A stretch of DNA of 27,995 nucleotides from an uncultured Bacteroidales bacterium (GCA_937902805.1 CALEMB010000137.1:1-27995), one strand, 5' to 3'; counted from the first letter of the stretch, positions 9,101-16,701 are shown. Program-made: numbers and translations. Notes: generated by a model not told the origin, from the sequence alone.

Positions 9101-9289
9101 ATTGGTCGCGGCGAAGGTGCCGAGATGTGGAATGCCTTGGGTGTCACTGTGGCCTGGGGCTTGACGGTGTCTACGCTCATCACATTGTTTCTCATCCCCG
9201 CGTTGTATTGTTCTTTGGAGACAAGAGCTGTCCGCCGTAAAAAGCGTAAAGCCGAGGAAGCATTGACAAAAACTGAAAACATTAGATAA
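6155..9289 (+). CDS. RND efflux pump, HAE1 family
   Basis: This 1044-aa inner-membrane transporter is a proton-driven hydrophobe/amphiphile exporter of the AcrB type. It has the classic twelve-helix plan. TM1 is near residues 10-30, followed by a large periplasmic loop; five further TM segments begin near residue 330. A second large loop follows TM7 (VVIIGMLALFALSVGLLG), then the last TM bundle. The proton-relay aspartates are present as D399-D400 in GMVVDDAIVV, and the partner lysine as K933 in GIVVKNGIVLID. Length is normal. Drug or metal specificity is not readable; HAE1-type aspartates argue against a CzcA/CusA metal pump. Confidence 0.96.
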   Translation: MSLQRTAVNNPVTTALIFVAIAIFGIFSLMNLSINQLPNMETNFIMVMTSYPGASAADIETNISKTLENTLNAVPDLKHLSSTSRENTSVLSLEFESGIDIETATNNVRDKIDMVRNYLPDGATNPVLFKFNAEDMPIMLLSVTADESLAALDKIIEDRITTPLARVSGVGTVSANGAPKREIQVYVDPNKLEAYNLTLESISNTLATENRNVPAGYIDIGSNSYSLRIQKEFTSAKEMEDIIVGSRGNAPIYLHDVATVIDGSEERIQESYSNGRQGATIIIQKQTDANAVNVIKGIKKQLEVIEPNLPSDVKLNIIVDGSTFIQNTVNNLRDTIFITFILVMLVVFVFLGRWRATFIIVLAIPISLLASLIYLYATGNTLNIISMSSLTIAIGMVVDDAIVVLENITTHIERGSKPKEAAVHATQEVQLSVIASTLTMLAVFLPLTMIKGTTGVMFKQLGWIVSIIMIVSTTGALTLVPMMCSRMLVMNPHQSKFHKAIFRPINKGLDAISNGYARLIGWCVNHRKVVIIGMLALFALSVGLLGPTLRTEMMPKMDEGRLSISIELPTGTGQDVTGAFAKNLAEDFMAIPEVKICNYSFGQADSDNAFASMRSNGTHIMSFNLRLGTKTERRKAGLRKTSEVADEIRAKLNAMPEIKKANVSEGGGGMGGMSTVQVEIYGYDFNTTDNVANEIAQKLRDRGILQVLVSRDAYTPEYQVDFDREKLALNGLNSTTAATYVKNRINGSVGSYYREDGEEYDIRVRYAPEFRKSVEDIEDIKIYNSYGQAVRVGDLGEVVETLTPPQIQRKDRERMVSVTAVVGKGQVLSDVVKICEEVISETAIPSEIMTKIAGDYETQQEMFGDLLTLLVLIIILVYIVMASQFENLMKPFVIMFSVPFTFTGVLLGLWATNTALGAMAFVGVLILMGIVVKNGIVLIDYTTLLEERGAEVREATVQAARSRLRPILMTTLTTVLGMIPLAIGRGEGAEMWNALGVTVAWGLTVSTLITLFLIPALYCSLETRAVRRKKRKAEEALTKTENIR

Positions 9290-9292
9290 GCT

Positions 9293-9586
9293 ATGAAAGC
9301 CATACTCATCACATATAATCAAGCCTACTACGACGAAATCGCCGCTGTACTCAATAATAACGGTGTCAAAGGCTTCACCGAATGGAACGAGATCAAAGGC
9401 CACGGCAGCGACACGGGCGAGCCGCACTACGGCAGCCATGCTTGGCCGACTTTGAACAACGCTATCATCAGCATCGTCCCTGACGAAGCTGTAGAAGGCA
9501 TTCTGAAGCAACTAAAAGAAAAAGACCTGAAAGCCCCCGACTTGGGGCTTCGGGCCTTTTACTGGAATGTTGAGGGGATGATTTGA
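9293..9586 (+). CDS. Small PII-like protein of the efflux operon
   Basis: This 97-aa cytoplasmic protein begins 3 bp after the RND stop, so it is co-transcribed. The order strand (KAILITY), helix (YYDEIAAVLNNNGV), strand ending in a glycine pair (EWNEIKGHGSD), short loop, strand (NAIISIVPDE) and helix (AVEGILKQLKEKD) matches the ferredoxin-like fold of PII signalling proteins. The T-loop region is short and His/Trp-rich (HYGSHAW). PII-like and DUF3240-type proteins beside RND transporters are known in other bacteria, which supports a sensory or regulatory role for the pump. The ligand is unknown. Assignment rests on fold-level pattern, not on a full signature. Confidence 0.6.
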   Translation: MKAILITYNQAYYDEIAAVLNNNGVKGFTEWNEIKGHGSDTGEPHYGSHAWPTLNNAIISIVPDEAVEGILKQLKEKDLKAPDLGLRAFYWNVEGMI

Positions 9587-9592
9587 AAAAAC

Positions 9593-11293
9593 TTACCGTT
9601 CTCTCCTATCAATAACTTCCTTTAAACGGTATCTGTCGCCCGTTGACTTGCCAACGGCGTCAATGAATTGGTGGTCATAACCAGGTGTTTCGTAACCCCA
9701 ACGCTGGAAATTGCCGTTTTTGTCGACGCGCTTCACCACCTGGTCGTTATACTTCACAATCAGATATTTTGCAAGTTTATCCCAACGTTGCATCATGCGT
9801 TCGGTATAGGCGATACTTTTCTTGTTGAGGTAGCTTTGCCGGTCGGCGGGCATCATGCTTTTGATGGCCACAAGCACGCTGTCTTGGTCAGCGAAATAGT
9901 AATCTTCCAGTTCCTGTTGCGCTTGACGCAGGTCGCCAATCATCATGGAATAGCGCGGATAGACCATGTTAGCTACCCAGTTGTTCATCCAGAAGGCCGA
10001 TTTGTCGCTGAACTCATTGCGAGGGTTATTCTCGGGACGGAAGGCATCAGGCACCTGAGTGATGCAGCAATAGAGCGGCACATAGGCCACCATGTTGGCA
10101 TCGTCGCAGTTGAACCAAGTGACACCGCCCACATCGTCGGGCAGCCACGAACGCATCTGGCAGGTCATGGTAAAGCCCGACTGTTGCGTGGCAATGGGAC
10201 GCTCGCGGTAATATGGGATGCTGTCGCTGTCCTTGAAATGCATGGGCAACGGACGGATGGGCATGCCCCAAGGACCAGCGGTCATGTCGGCAGTCATGTC
10301 CAAGGGAGTGCCTTCAAAGTGATCACGCATGTCATTCTGCAAATCACGCATAGAGAGCGGCTTGTCTGGCTTGATCCACAGTGGCAGATGGTCGCATTGG
10401 TCAAAGTGGCCATTGATGTACGGCAGGTATTTGTCCATCTCCTCGTGGCTGTAGTGATGGCGGAAGAAACTCCACACGCGGGCATCAGCATAACGCACGT
10501 TCTCAAAGTCGATGGGGCAATAGGCATCGCGGAAGGAGAAATCCTCATCCTTGCCATCATAAAAGCCCCATTCTTTCGCAAAACTGATGACATCGGCGGC
10601 ATAAACGCATTCCACCTCGGGGCGGTTGATGTTCTTGAGGTTCTTGCTGCTGATGCTGTTGTATTTGCCTTTCTTTTCCAGCGGGAACTGCCGTATACGG
10701 CTCAGGTTGGCATGGGCGCAGATGCAGTCGTCGGGGATGCGCAATGCCACCCAAACGGCGCCTTTGTTACCTGGTCCCTTGCCGATGATTTCCATAATCC
10801 AAGCCTCGTTGGGGTCACAGATGGTAAGCGTCTCGCCACTGCTGTTGTAGCCGTACTCTTCCACAAGTTCTGCCATGCATTTGATGGCCTCACGTGCCGT
10901 CGCCGAACGTTGCAATGCCAGACGCATCAGGCTGAAGTAGTCGAGCAGGCCCTCTTGGTTGACCAGTATCAGCCGTCCGTCGAAAGTCGTCTCCACGATA
11001 GTCACCTGCTTTTCGTTCATTAGGCCGACAACGTTATATGTGTATTCCACCTGTTTCACATATTGTCCTTCGTGGGTCGGCCCCCAGCCGTGAATAGCGA
11101 CGAGCTCGTCTGGAGCGTGTCTGCCAGCAGGGCTATAGAAAAGCGAGCCCGAAAACCCGAAGCCATCGCAGTTGTAAGAGCACATCACGCTGCCGTCAGC
11201 GGAGGCTTTCTTCCCGACAATAAGGTTGGTGCAGGCCATGGTAGGCTCAATGAATAGTGCTAATAAAAGGATGAGGATTGGGAGTTTTTTCAT
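9593..11293 (-). CDS. Secreted C69-family dipeptidase
   Basis: This 566-aa protein resembles C69 (formerly U34) dipeptidases, N-terminal-nucleophile hydrolases that cleave dipeptides. A Sec signal peptide runs over residues 1-20, and the mature protein would begin at Cys21, in the family-typical context ACTNLIVGKKASADGS. That Cys is the expected nucleophile. Further family segments seen include NEKQVTIVETTFDG, ARTTNPT-free C-terminal domain text such as DDVGGVTWFNCDDA, and FWMNNWVANMVYPRY. TMAC could also be read as a weak lipobox, but the N-terminal nucleophile explains the Cys better. It converges on the PII-like gene with a 6-bp gap. It probably feeds amino-acid fermentation from the periplasm. 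Confidence 0.9.
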   Translation of the reverse strand: MKKLPILILLLALFIEPTMACTNLIVGKKASADGSVMCSYNCDGFGFSGSLFYSPAGRHAPDELVAIHGWGPTHEGQYVKQVEYTYNVVGLMNEKQVTIVETTFDGRLILVNQEGLLDYFSLMRLALQRSATAREAIKCMAELVEEYGYNSSGETLTICDPNEAWIMEIIGKGPGNKGAVWVALRIPDDCICAHANLSRIRQFPLEKKGKYNSISSKNLKNINRPEVECVYAADVISFAKEWGFYDGKDEDFSFRDAYCPIDFENVRYADARVWSFFRHHYSHEEMDKYLPYINGHFDQCDHLPLWIKPDKPLSMRDLQNDMRDHFEGTPLDMTADMTAGPWGMPIRPLPMHFKDSDSIPYYRERPIATQQSGFTMTCQMRSWLPDDVGGVTWFNCDDANMVAYVPLYCCITQVPDAFRPENNPRNEFSDKSAFWMNNWVANMVYPRYSMMIGDLRQAQQELEDYYFADQDSVLVAIKSMMPADRQSYLNKKSIAYTERMMQRWDKLAKYLIVKYNDQVVKRVDKNGNFQRWGYETPGYDHQFIDAVGKSTGDRYRLKEVIDRRER

Positions 11294-11313
11294 AGTAATA
11301 GTTATTTTGATAG

Positions 11314-11343
11314 TTTTGCAGAATTAAAATTTTTTCTGCAAAA
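11314..11343. repeat. 10-bp inverted repeat at the dipeptidase promoter
   Basis: TTTTGCAGAA (11314-11323) and TTCTGCAAAA (11334-11343) are perfect reverse complements with a 10-bp spacer. The right half overlaps the minus-strand -7 box at 11339-11346. The geometry fits an operator for a dimeric regulator or a 5'-UTR hairpin; which one is not decidable here. Confidence 0.5.
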
Positions 11344-11346
11344 ATA
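11339..11346 (-). promoter_or_regulatory. -7 box for the C69 dipeptidase gene
   Basis: TATTTTTG followed by C on the minus strand matches TAnnTTTG and lies 46 bp upstream of the start at 11293. No -33 TTTG at ideal spacing was seen. Confidence 0.45.
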
Positions 11347-11371
11347 AGAGATTTTTATTTTAATGGGCGTA

Positions 11372-12607
11372 TTACTTCTTCCTAATCCACTTCCCTATCC
11401 GGCCTTTCCCGTTAAGTTCCATCACAGCGAGGATGCCGAAAGCGATAGCAACCGTGGCCTTGAGGGCTGCAAAACCGGTTTGGAAAGCATCGGGAAGTTG
11501 GTTGGAGACGATATTATAGCTCGTCCAAAAGATGCCTGCACCAGGCACCAAGGGGAAAATCCCACTGATGAGGAACACCGTGATGGGACACTTTCGTGCT
11601 TTTGATTGTAGCAAGGCTATTGAGGCGACCAAAACGGTAGCGCAAAAGAGCACTTCAACGGGCGACATAGCCGTATAACGGCTCAATATGAGATAAAGCA
11701 ACCACCCCATTGTGCCACAAAAGCCAGTATCAAAATAATACTTGCGAGGAACGCCAAAGAGTGCTGCAAAAGACACCGTACCCAAGAAGGCGGCAACGAG
11801 TTGGATGGCAAAGCCAGCGGTTTGTGGGTCGTTTGCAAGTCCTTGCAGGACTAGCATCTCGCCAAAGATTTCCATATCAAGCACAAAGGCCATAGCCACG
11901 CCTAAAGCAATGCAGAAGAAGGTCAGCATGGCATCCAACAGGCGTGTAACTCCAGCGATATAGTCTTCGTTGGCCATATCACGGATGCCGTTGGTGAAAG
12001 CTACACCAGGAATCAAAGGAATGATGGCACCAATAATCATATTGCTCAAATGGTTACCGAGACCGATTCGATACAACCCGAAGCAAATCAAGGTGGCTAT
12101 CAATCCGCCTGAGGCCGTCCCAACAATTCGTGACAGTTGCTTGGAGGCAACAAACAGCATGAAGACCCAAAGGATGAGTCCAGCAATGAATGAAGCAAGG
12201 CTATCCATGAAGCTGCCGCCAAAGATAATGCAGAAAGCCGCGCTGCCCACAGCAGAAGCCAGAATCTGCTCCCAAGCAGGCTTTCCTTTCATGGCGCGGA
12301 TTTGCTTCAGCCTATACTCAAGCTTCTCCAACGAGTACTCGCCTTGTTCCACCTTGCGTGACAGCTGATTAACGGCCACTACCTTATCCAGACTCGCTCC
12401 CTTGATAGGAATGAATCTGGAACGAGCGTAATTCTTGTCAGTGGCTATGATGCCGTTACTAAGCACGAAGAGGTCTTCGCCCTCCATACCATAATGGCTG
12501 GCGATGCGCCGCATGGTCTCCTCCACGCGCGAAATCTCTGCGCCGTTTTCCAAGAGGATGGAACCGGCTTCGTAGGCTAAATCTAGGGGTTTGGTTGGGT
12601 CGTTCAT
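11372..12607 (-). CDS. ThrE-type threonine/serine exporter (fused two-domain form)
   Basis: This 411-aa inner-membrane protein carries both halves of the ThrE family in one chain. The N-terminal part (PF06738-like, residues about 5-250) contains AYEAGSILLENGAEISRVEETMRRI, here residues about 9-33, and the pore-type segment MIIGAIIPLIPGVAFTNGIRD (about 192-212). The C-terminal part (PF12821-like, about 260-405) has FGVPRKYYFDTGFCGTMGWLL and ISGIFPLVPGAGIFWTSYNI. About ten membrane segments are visible. Known members export threonine and serine. Its start overlaps the rhuM stop by 4 bp (ATGA), so it is translationally coupled to rhuM. Confidence 0.9.
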   Translation of the reverse strand: MNDPTKPLDLAYEAGSILLENGAEISRVEETMRRIASHYGMEGEDLFVLSNGIIATDKNYARSRFIPIKGASLDKVVAVNQLSRKVEQGEYSLEKLEYRLKQIRAMKGKPAWEQILASAVGSAAFCIIFGGSFMDSLASFIAGLILWVFMLFVASKQLSRIVGTASGGLIATLICFGLYRIGLGNHLSNMIIGAIIPLIPGVAFTNGIRDMANEDYIAGVTRLLDAMLTFFCIALGVAMAFVLDMEIFGEMLVLQGLANDPQTAGFAIQLVAAFLGTVSFAALFGVPRKYYFDTGFCGTMGWLLYLILSRYTAMSPVEVLFCATVLVASIALLQSKARKCPITVFLISGIFPLVPGAGIFWTSYNIVSNQLPDAFQTGFAALKATVAIAFGILAVMELNGKGRIGKWIRKK

Positions 12608-13608
12608 TGTTTTGGTAATTGTTTTATGGCACGGTCGAAGTCGCTTTCAAGTTGCTCCATTTCGCGTTTACGATAGATTTCAAACTCTTGCTCTGCCTTT
12701 TTAATGGCTTCTTCGTGTGAGACACTCCCCTTCCTTTCCAAAACTTTTCTTCTGTTAGCAAGAATTTGGTTGTCAAGTGATTCAATCCAATCATGCATCG
12801 TCATTGGTTTCATTTCAAGGGCTTGGAACTCGGCAAAATCCAAAAAGCCAGATACCAGCAAGTTAAGGCGTTGCAACTCCAATTCTGAGAGATAGTTCTT
12901 GGCAATCTTCACATCGTCTTTGGTGACATAATTGCCTTTGAAGTTGGTCATTCCGACAAAAGGCTTCTCGCTGTCCACACGATTGTAAATCACCTCGGCA
13001 GCAGTTTGCTCATGCACGGCATAATGGAGTTTGTTCTGTACGGTAGCAAAGAACATCCGAGTCATTTCGCTGCGAGGATCGTAATCGACAGCCGTAGCAT
13101 AGATGTCCGTTACTTGCTGATAGAAATTGCGTTCTGAGGAACGGATGTCGCGGATACGTTGCAAGAGTTCCCTGAAATAGCGGTTGCCGCCTTGTTTTAG
13201 GCGTTCATCATCCATGGCAAAGCCTTTTTGGATGTATTCGTGCAAGCGTTGTGTGGCCCAACGACGAAAACGAACAGCAACGGGCGATTGGACGCGGTAA
13301 CCGAGGGCGATAATAACATCCAAGTTATAAAAAGCCACCTCGTGGGTTTGCGTTTTACCTTCGATAGCACCATGTTGAGTGGTTGTTCGGAAATTCCGAA
13401 CAACCAGTTCTTTTTGCAATTCACCATCAGCAAAAATATGCTTAAGATGTTCGCTCACATTGGATTTACTCGTCTGGTAAATCTCCACAAGTTGAGCTTG
13501 TGTCAACCAAACGTCTTCATCGGCGAAGCGCACATTGACACTTATCTTGCCGTCGTTGTCATTGTAAAGGATGATGTTGTTTTCTTTGTCAGGCATTCTA
13601 TCTTGCAT
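12604..13608 (-). CDS. rhuM: RhuM-family virulence-associated protein
   Basis: This 334-aa cytoplasmic protein matches the RhuM family. Features seen are the N-terminal ENNIILYNDNDGKISVNVRF segment, VWLTQAQLVEIYQTSKSNVSEHL with a helix-turn-helix look, the FYNLDVIIALGYRVQSPVAVRFRRWAT block written here in part (about 93-118), and a Lys/Glu-rich C-terminal helix. RhuM is named from a Salmonella pathogenicity island; its molecular function is unknown. The -7 box at 13617-13624 makes the ATG at 13608 nearly leaderless, so the start may be the next ATG at 13596. A 27-bp perfect odd palindrome (13380-13406) lies in frame inside the gene. It heads a two-gene unit with thrE. Confidence 0.88.
   Translation of the reverse strand: MQDRMPDKENNIILYNDNDGKISVNVRFADEDVWLTQAQLVEIYQTSKSNVSEHLKHIFADGELQKELVVRNFRTTTQHGAIEGKTQTHEVAFYNLDVIIALGYRVQSPVAVRFRRWATQRLHEYIQKGFAMDDERLKQGGNRYFRELLQRIRDIRSSERNFYQQVTDIYATAVDYDPRSEMTRMFFATVQNKLHYAVHEQTAAEVIYNRVDSEKPFVGMTNFKGNYVTKDDVKIAKNYLSELELQRLNLLVSGFLDFAEFQALEMKPMTMHDWIESLDNQILANRRKVLERKGSVSHEEAIKKAEQEFEIYRKREMEQLESDFDRAIKQLPKQ
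13380..13406. repeat. 27-bp perfect palindrome inside rhuM
   Basis: Thirteen-base arms (13380-13392 and 13394-13406) are exact reverse complements around a single central A. The arm reads TGGTTGTTCGGAA. In frame it encodes residues about 68-76 (VVRNFRTT). The residues look native to RhuM, so the palindrome is achieved through codon choice. Confidence 0.85.
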
Positions 13609-13616
13609 TATTATTG

Positions 13617-13624
13617 CAAAGATA
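13617..13624 (-). promoter_or_regulatory. -7 box for rhuM-thrE
   Basis: TATCTTTG followed by C on the minus strand matches TAnnTTTG. It lies just upstream of rhuM and downstream of the etf terminator, giving rhuM-thrE its own promoter. Confidence 0.55.
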
Positions 13625-13655
13625 ATGAATTTTTTGACTTGTGGTTACCAGATTC

Positions 13656-13690
13656 AAAAAAAGTAGAGACGGTGCATGCACCGTCTCTAC
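13656..13690 (-). terminator. Palindromic terminator of the butyrate/lysine operon
   Basis: A perfect 28-bp palindrome (13663-13690; half-site GTAGAGACGGTGCA) is followed on the minus strand by seven T residues (13656-13662). It sits 27 bp after the etfA stop. The stem is symmetrical but the T-run is on one side only, so it terminates minus-strand transcription from etfA. Similar AGAGACG-type palindromes are recollected as dispersed repeats in other genomes. Confidence 0.85.
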
Positions 13691-13716
13691 AATAATTACC
13701 AATAATCCGATTAGGA

Positions 13717-14739
13717 TTATTTCTCTACTTCTTTCTTCAGTCTCTCCGTCAGCATAGGGACAATCTTGTGCAGATCTCCGACGATGCCGAGGTCGGCAAC
13801 GCTGAAGATGGGCGCGAACTTGTCCTTGTTGATGGCGATGATGAAGTCGGACTCTTCCATACCGGCCAAGTGCTGGATGGCACCGCTGATACCGCAAGCC
13901 ATGTAGAGGTTCGGGCGGACGGTCTTACCGGTCTGACCCACCTGACGGTCGTGAGGCATCACGCCGTTGTCGACCATAGCACGGCTGGATGACACCACGC
14001 CGCCGATGACGTCGGCCAAGGCTTGAAGCTTGTCGAAGCCTTCCTTGTTCTGGACACCACGGCCACCGGAAACCAAAATCTTGGCATCGGCAATGTCGAC
14101 CACGGTCTTGTCTTCCTTGATGGTCTCAACGAGTTTCACCTTGAACTTGCTAGTGTCAAATTCCGGGACGAAACTGGTGACAATGCCTTGACGGCCTTCC
14201 TGACGCTGACGCTTCTGCATCACACCGGGACGCACGGTTGACATCTGCGGACGGTTGTTCGGGCAGATGATGGTAGCCATCAGGTTGCCACCGAAAGCGG
14301 GACGGGTCATGCGGAACTGCAGCTCGTTGTTGCTCTTTTCGTCAGCAACCACCTCGAGCTTGGTGCAGTCGGCCGTCAGACCGGTCTTCAGACGGGCGGC
14401 GATACGCGGAGCCATATCACGGCCGATGGTGGTAGCACCATACAGCACGATGTTAGGCTTGCGCTCTTTGATGATCTGGTCAACCACTTGCGAATACTGT
14501 TCGCTCAAGTAGTCTTTCAGCTCAGGCACATCAGCGACGATAACCTCGTCAGCACCGAATTCAATCAGCTTCTGGGCTTGGTCTTTCACATTGTAACCCA
14601 GCAACATAGCCACAACCTTCTCGCCGAGGGCATCGGCCAGGTCGCGAGCCTTTCCTAAAAGTTCGAAAGCAACGGATTGGATGTTACCTTCACGCTGTTC
14701 TGCGAAAACGAATACGTTCTTATAATCTTTCAATTCCAT
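13717..14739 (-). CDS. etfA: Electron transfer flavoprotein subunit alpha
   Basis: This 340-aa cytoplasmic FAD protein partners EtfB to carry electrons to or from the acyl-CoA dehydrogenase. The N-terminal adenine-nucleotide-like domain begins NVFVFAEQREGNIQ. The C-terminal FAD domain shows the family signature: SGGRGV near residue 210, then SSSRAMVDNGVMPHDRQVGQ, TGKTV, and the ACGISGAIQHLAGM block, followed by INKDKFAPIF. Length fits clostridial-type EtfA. It lies 11 bp downstream of etfB and is the last gene before the palindromic terminator. In butyrate formers this complex with Bcd couples crotonyl-CoA reduction to ferredoxin reduction; whether this one bifurcates electrons is inference. 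Confidence 0.96.
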   Translation of the reverse strand: MELKDYKNVFVFAEQREGNIQSVAFELLGKARDLADALGEKVVAMLLGYNVKDQAQKLIEFGADEVIVADVPELKDYLSEQYSQVVDQIIKERKPNIVLYGATTIGRDMAPRIAARLKTGLTADCTKLEVVADEKSNNELQFRMTRPAFGGNLMATIICPNNRPQMSTVRPGVMQKRQRQEGRQGIVTSFVPEFDTSKFKVKLVETIKEDKTVVDIADAKILVSGGRGVQNKEGFDKLQALADVIGGVVSSSRAMVDNGVMPHDRQVGQTGKTVRPNLYMACGISGAIQHLAGMEESDFIIAINKDKFAPIFSVADLGIVGDLHKIVPMLTERLKKEVEK

Positions 14740-14750
14740 AGCTGTAACTT

Positions 14751-15533
14751 TTAGATGATGTGTTTTTCTTTCAATTTGTTGACAATCAGCTCAACGGCTT
14801 CTTCCTCGCTCACTTCGTGCACCTCGCCCGGGGCCTTCATGGCCTTCGGGAAGCTTTGGAACACCTTGGTGGGAGAACCGCTCAGTCCGAGCTTGGTCTC
14901 ATCGTAGTCGATCTTATCGGCACCCCAAACCTCAACCTCACGGTTGTAGGCCTCGACGATACCGCTGACGGTCATGTAACGGGGCTCAAATGCAGAAGCC
15001 AACACGGTCAGCAAGCACTTGCCTTCCACTTCGAGAACCTGGATGCTGTCCTCGTTCTCTTTGTGGACTTGCAGGTTGCCATTGGGCAACAGCTTGGCAT
15101 CGCAAACGTAGGTGATCTGAGGCAGACCAAGGTGTTCGGCCATCTCAGGACCCACCTGAGCAGTGTCACCATCGATAGCCTGACGGCCGGCAATGATGAG
15201 GTCGTAGTCCAAAGTGCGGCAGAGACCGGCAATGGCATATGAGGTAGCCAGTGTGTCGGAACCTGCGAACTTGCGGTCGGAGAGCAGGATGGCACGGTCG
15301 GCGCCCATGGCGAAAGCTTCGCGCATGATGACATCGGCTTTCGGGGGGCCCATCGAAACGACGGTGACGTTGGCGCCAAACTGGTCTTTCAGGCGAAGAG
15401 CGAGTTCGAGACCGCCCTTGTCGTCAGGGTTCATGATGCTCGGCACGCCGTCGCGGATCAAGGTGCCCTTTACCGGATCAATCTTGATTTCAGTGGTATC
15501 CGGAACTTGTTTGATACAAACGATAATATTCAT
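14751..15533 (-). CDS. etfB: Electron transfer flavoprotein subunit beta
   Basis: This 260-aa cytoplasmic protein forms the EtfAB heterodimer. Seen are the N-terminal NIIVCIKQVPDTTEIKIDP, the VTVVSMGPPKAD segment, GADRAILLSDRKFAGSDTLA and the beta-subunit signature AGRQAIDGDTAQVGPEMAEH. A strong Shine-Dalgarno (AGGAGG on the minus strand at 15542-15547) lies 8 bp before the ATG in the 15-bp gap after bcd. The DGDTAQVGPE block resembles EtfB of Bcd complexes. Gene order bcd-etfB-etfA is the standard butyryl-CoA dehydrogenase module. Confidence 0.96.
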   Translation of the reverse strand: MNIIVCIKQVPDTTEIKIDPVKGTLIRDGVPSIMNPDDKGGLELALRLKDQFGANVTVVSMGPPKADVIMREAFAMGADRAILLSDRKFAGSDTLATSYAIAGLCRTLDYDLIIAGRQAIDGDTAQVGPEMAEHLGLPQITYVCDAKLLPNGNLQVHKENEDSIQVLEVEGKCLLTVLASAFEPRYMTVSGIVEAYNREVEVWGADKIDYDETKLGLSGSPTKVFQSFPKAMKAPGEVHEVSEEEAVELIVNKLKEKHII

Positions 15534-15548
15534 ACTGCTTCCCTCCTA

Positions 15549-16691
15549 TTATTTCTTGAACAATTGACCGGCGATGACCATGCGCTGGACTTCCGAAGTA
15601 CCTTCGTAGATCTCGGTAATCTTGGCGTCACGCATCATGCGCTCCACAGGATACTCACGTGTGTAACCGTAGCCACCGTGGAACTGGACGGCCTTGGTGG
15701 TCACTTCCATAGCGGTTTCAGCGGCAAACAGCTTAGCCATTGCTGCATCGGGTGAATATGGGAGACCCATATCCTTCTTCCAGGCGGCGCTGCGCACCAG
15801 CAGACGGGCGGCCTCGACCTTGGTCTTAAGGTCGGCCATCTGGAACTGGGTGTTCTGGAACTGGGCAATCGACTTGCCGAACTGCTTGCGTTCCTTGGTG
15901 TACTTCACGGTCTCATCCATAGCACCTTGAGCGATGCCGAGAGCCTGTGAAGCGATACCGATACGGCCACCATCCAAGGTCTTCATGGCAATGGTGAAGC
16001 CCTTGCCAAGAGGTCCGAGGAGGTTTTCTTTCGGCACTTCGCAGTTTTCGAAAATCAGCTCGCAGGTAGCGCTGCCGCGGATACCCATCTTGAGCTCCTT
16101 CTTACCGATGCTGAAGCCCTTCATGCCCTTCTCCACGATGAAGGCAGAGATGCCCTTAGTGCCCTTCGACTTGTCGGTCATGGCCATCACGATGAACACG
16201 TTGGCATAGGAGGCGTTGGTGATGAAAATCTTGGTTCCGTTGAGGATCCACTTGTCACCAGCGTCAACGGCTGTGGTCTGCTGCATGGCGGCGTCGGTAC
16301 CGGCATTGGGTTCGGTCAGACCGAAAGCGCCGATCCATTCACCTGATGCCAGCTTGGGCAGGTATTTCATTTTCTGTTCCTCGGTGCCGTTCTCCAGGAT
16401 GGGAGCCATGCACAATGAGGTGTGGGCTGAGACGATGACGCCGGTGGTGGCGCACACTCTCGAGAGCTCTTCGACCGCCATGATGTACATCTGGACGGTG
16501 CCGCCCTGTCCACCGTATTGCTTCGGGATCGGGATACCCATGATACCGAGCTTGCCCATCTTCTGGACAGTCTCCATCGGGAAACGTTCCTGATCATCGA
16601 CTTCGGCGGCCAAAGGCTTTACTTCGTTCTCAGCAAACGATCTGATCATTTGCAGGAACAACTGTTCTGTCTTTGAATAGCTAAAATCCAT
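15549..16691 (-). CDS. bcd: Butyryl-CoA dehydrogenase (short-chain acyl-CoA dehydrogenase)
   Basis: This 380-aa FAD enzyme reduces crotonyl-CoA to butyryl-CoA in the cytoplasm together with EtfAB. The N-terminal helical domain starts MDFSYSKTEQLFLQ. The family signature GAFGLTEPNAGTDA and the flavin-contact segment KIFITNASYANVFIV lie in the middle. The C-terminal block FHGGYGYTREYPVERMMRDA precedes IYEGTSEVQR, whose Glu363 corresponds to the catalytic base of short-chain dehydrogenases. Length is typical. The start at 16691 follows an A-rich leader. It is separated from hbd upstream by a 94-bp heptad-repeat gap. Confidence 0.93.
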   Translation of the reverse strand: MDFSYSKTEQLFLQMIRSFAENEVKPLAAEVDDQERFPMETVQKMGKLGIMGIPIPKQYGGQGGTVQMYIMAVEELSRVCATTGVIVSAHTSLCMAPILENGTEEQKMKYLPKLASGEWIGAFGLTEPNAGTDAAMQQTTAVDAGDKWILNGTKIFITNASYANVFIVMAMTDKSKGTKGISAFIVEKGMKGFSIGKKELKMGIRGSATCELIFENCEVPKENLLGPLGKGFTIAMKTLDGGRIGIASQALGIAQGAMDETVKYTKERKQFGKSIAQFQNTQFQMADLKTKVEAARLLVRSAAWKKDMGLPYSPDAAMAKLFAAETAMEVTTKAVQFHGGYGYTREYPVERMMRDAKITEIYEGTSEVQRMVIAGQLFKK

Positions 16692-16701
16692 CTTTTTTTT
16701 C

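Noticed and set aside
8027..9511. A 494-codon open frame on the minus strand opposite the RND gene
   Set aside because: It lies antisense to clear RND transporter coding and the translation is His/Asp-rich with no recognisable domain; it is a codon-bias shadow.
9530..9560. Hairpin at the end of the PII-like gene as a terminator
   Set aside because: AAGCCCC pairs with GGGGCTT, but it is inside coding sequence and is not followed directly by a T-run.
9668..11023. A 451-codon open frame on the plus strand opposite the C69 dipeptidase
   Set aside because: Antisense to a full-length recognised peptidase with signal peptide and nucleophile Cys; no start signals of its own.
13663..13690. 28-bp palindrome as an insertion-sequence end
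   Set aside because: No transposase, no partner inverted repeat and no target duplication are visible; the T-run makes a terminator the better reading.
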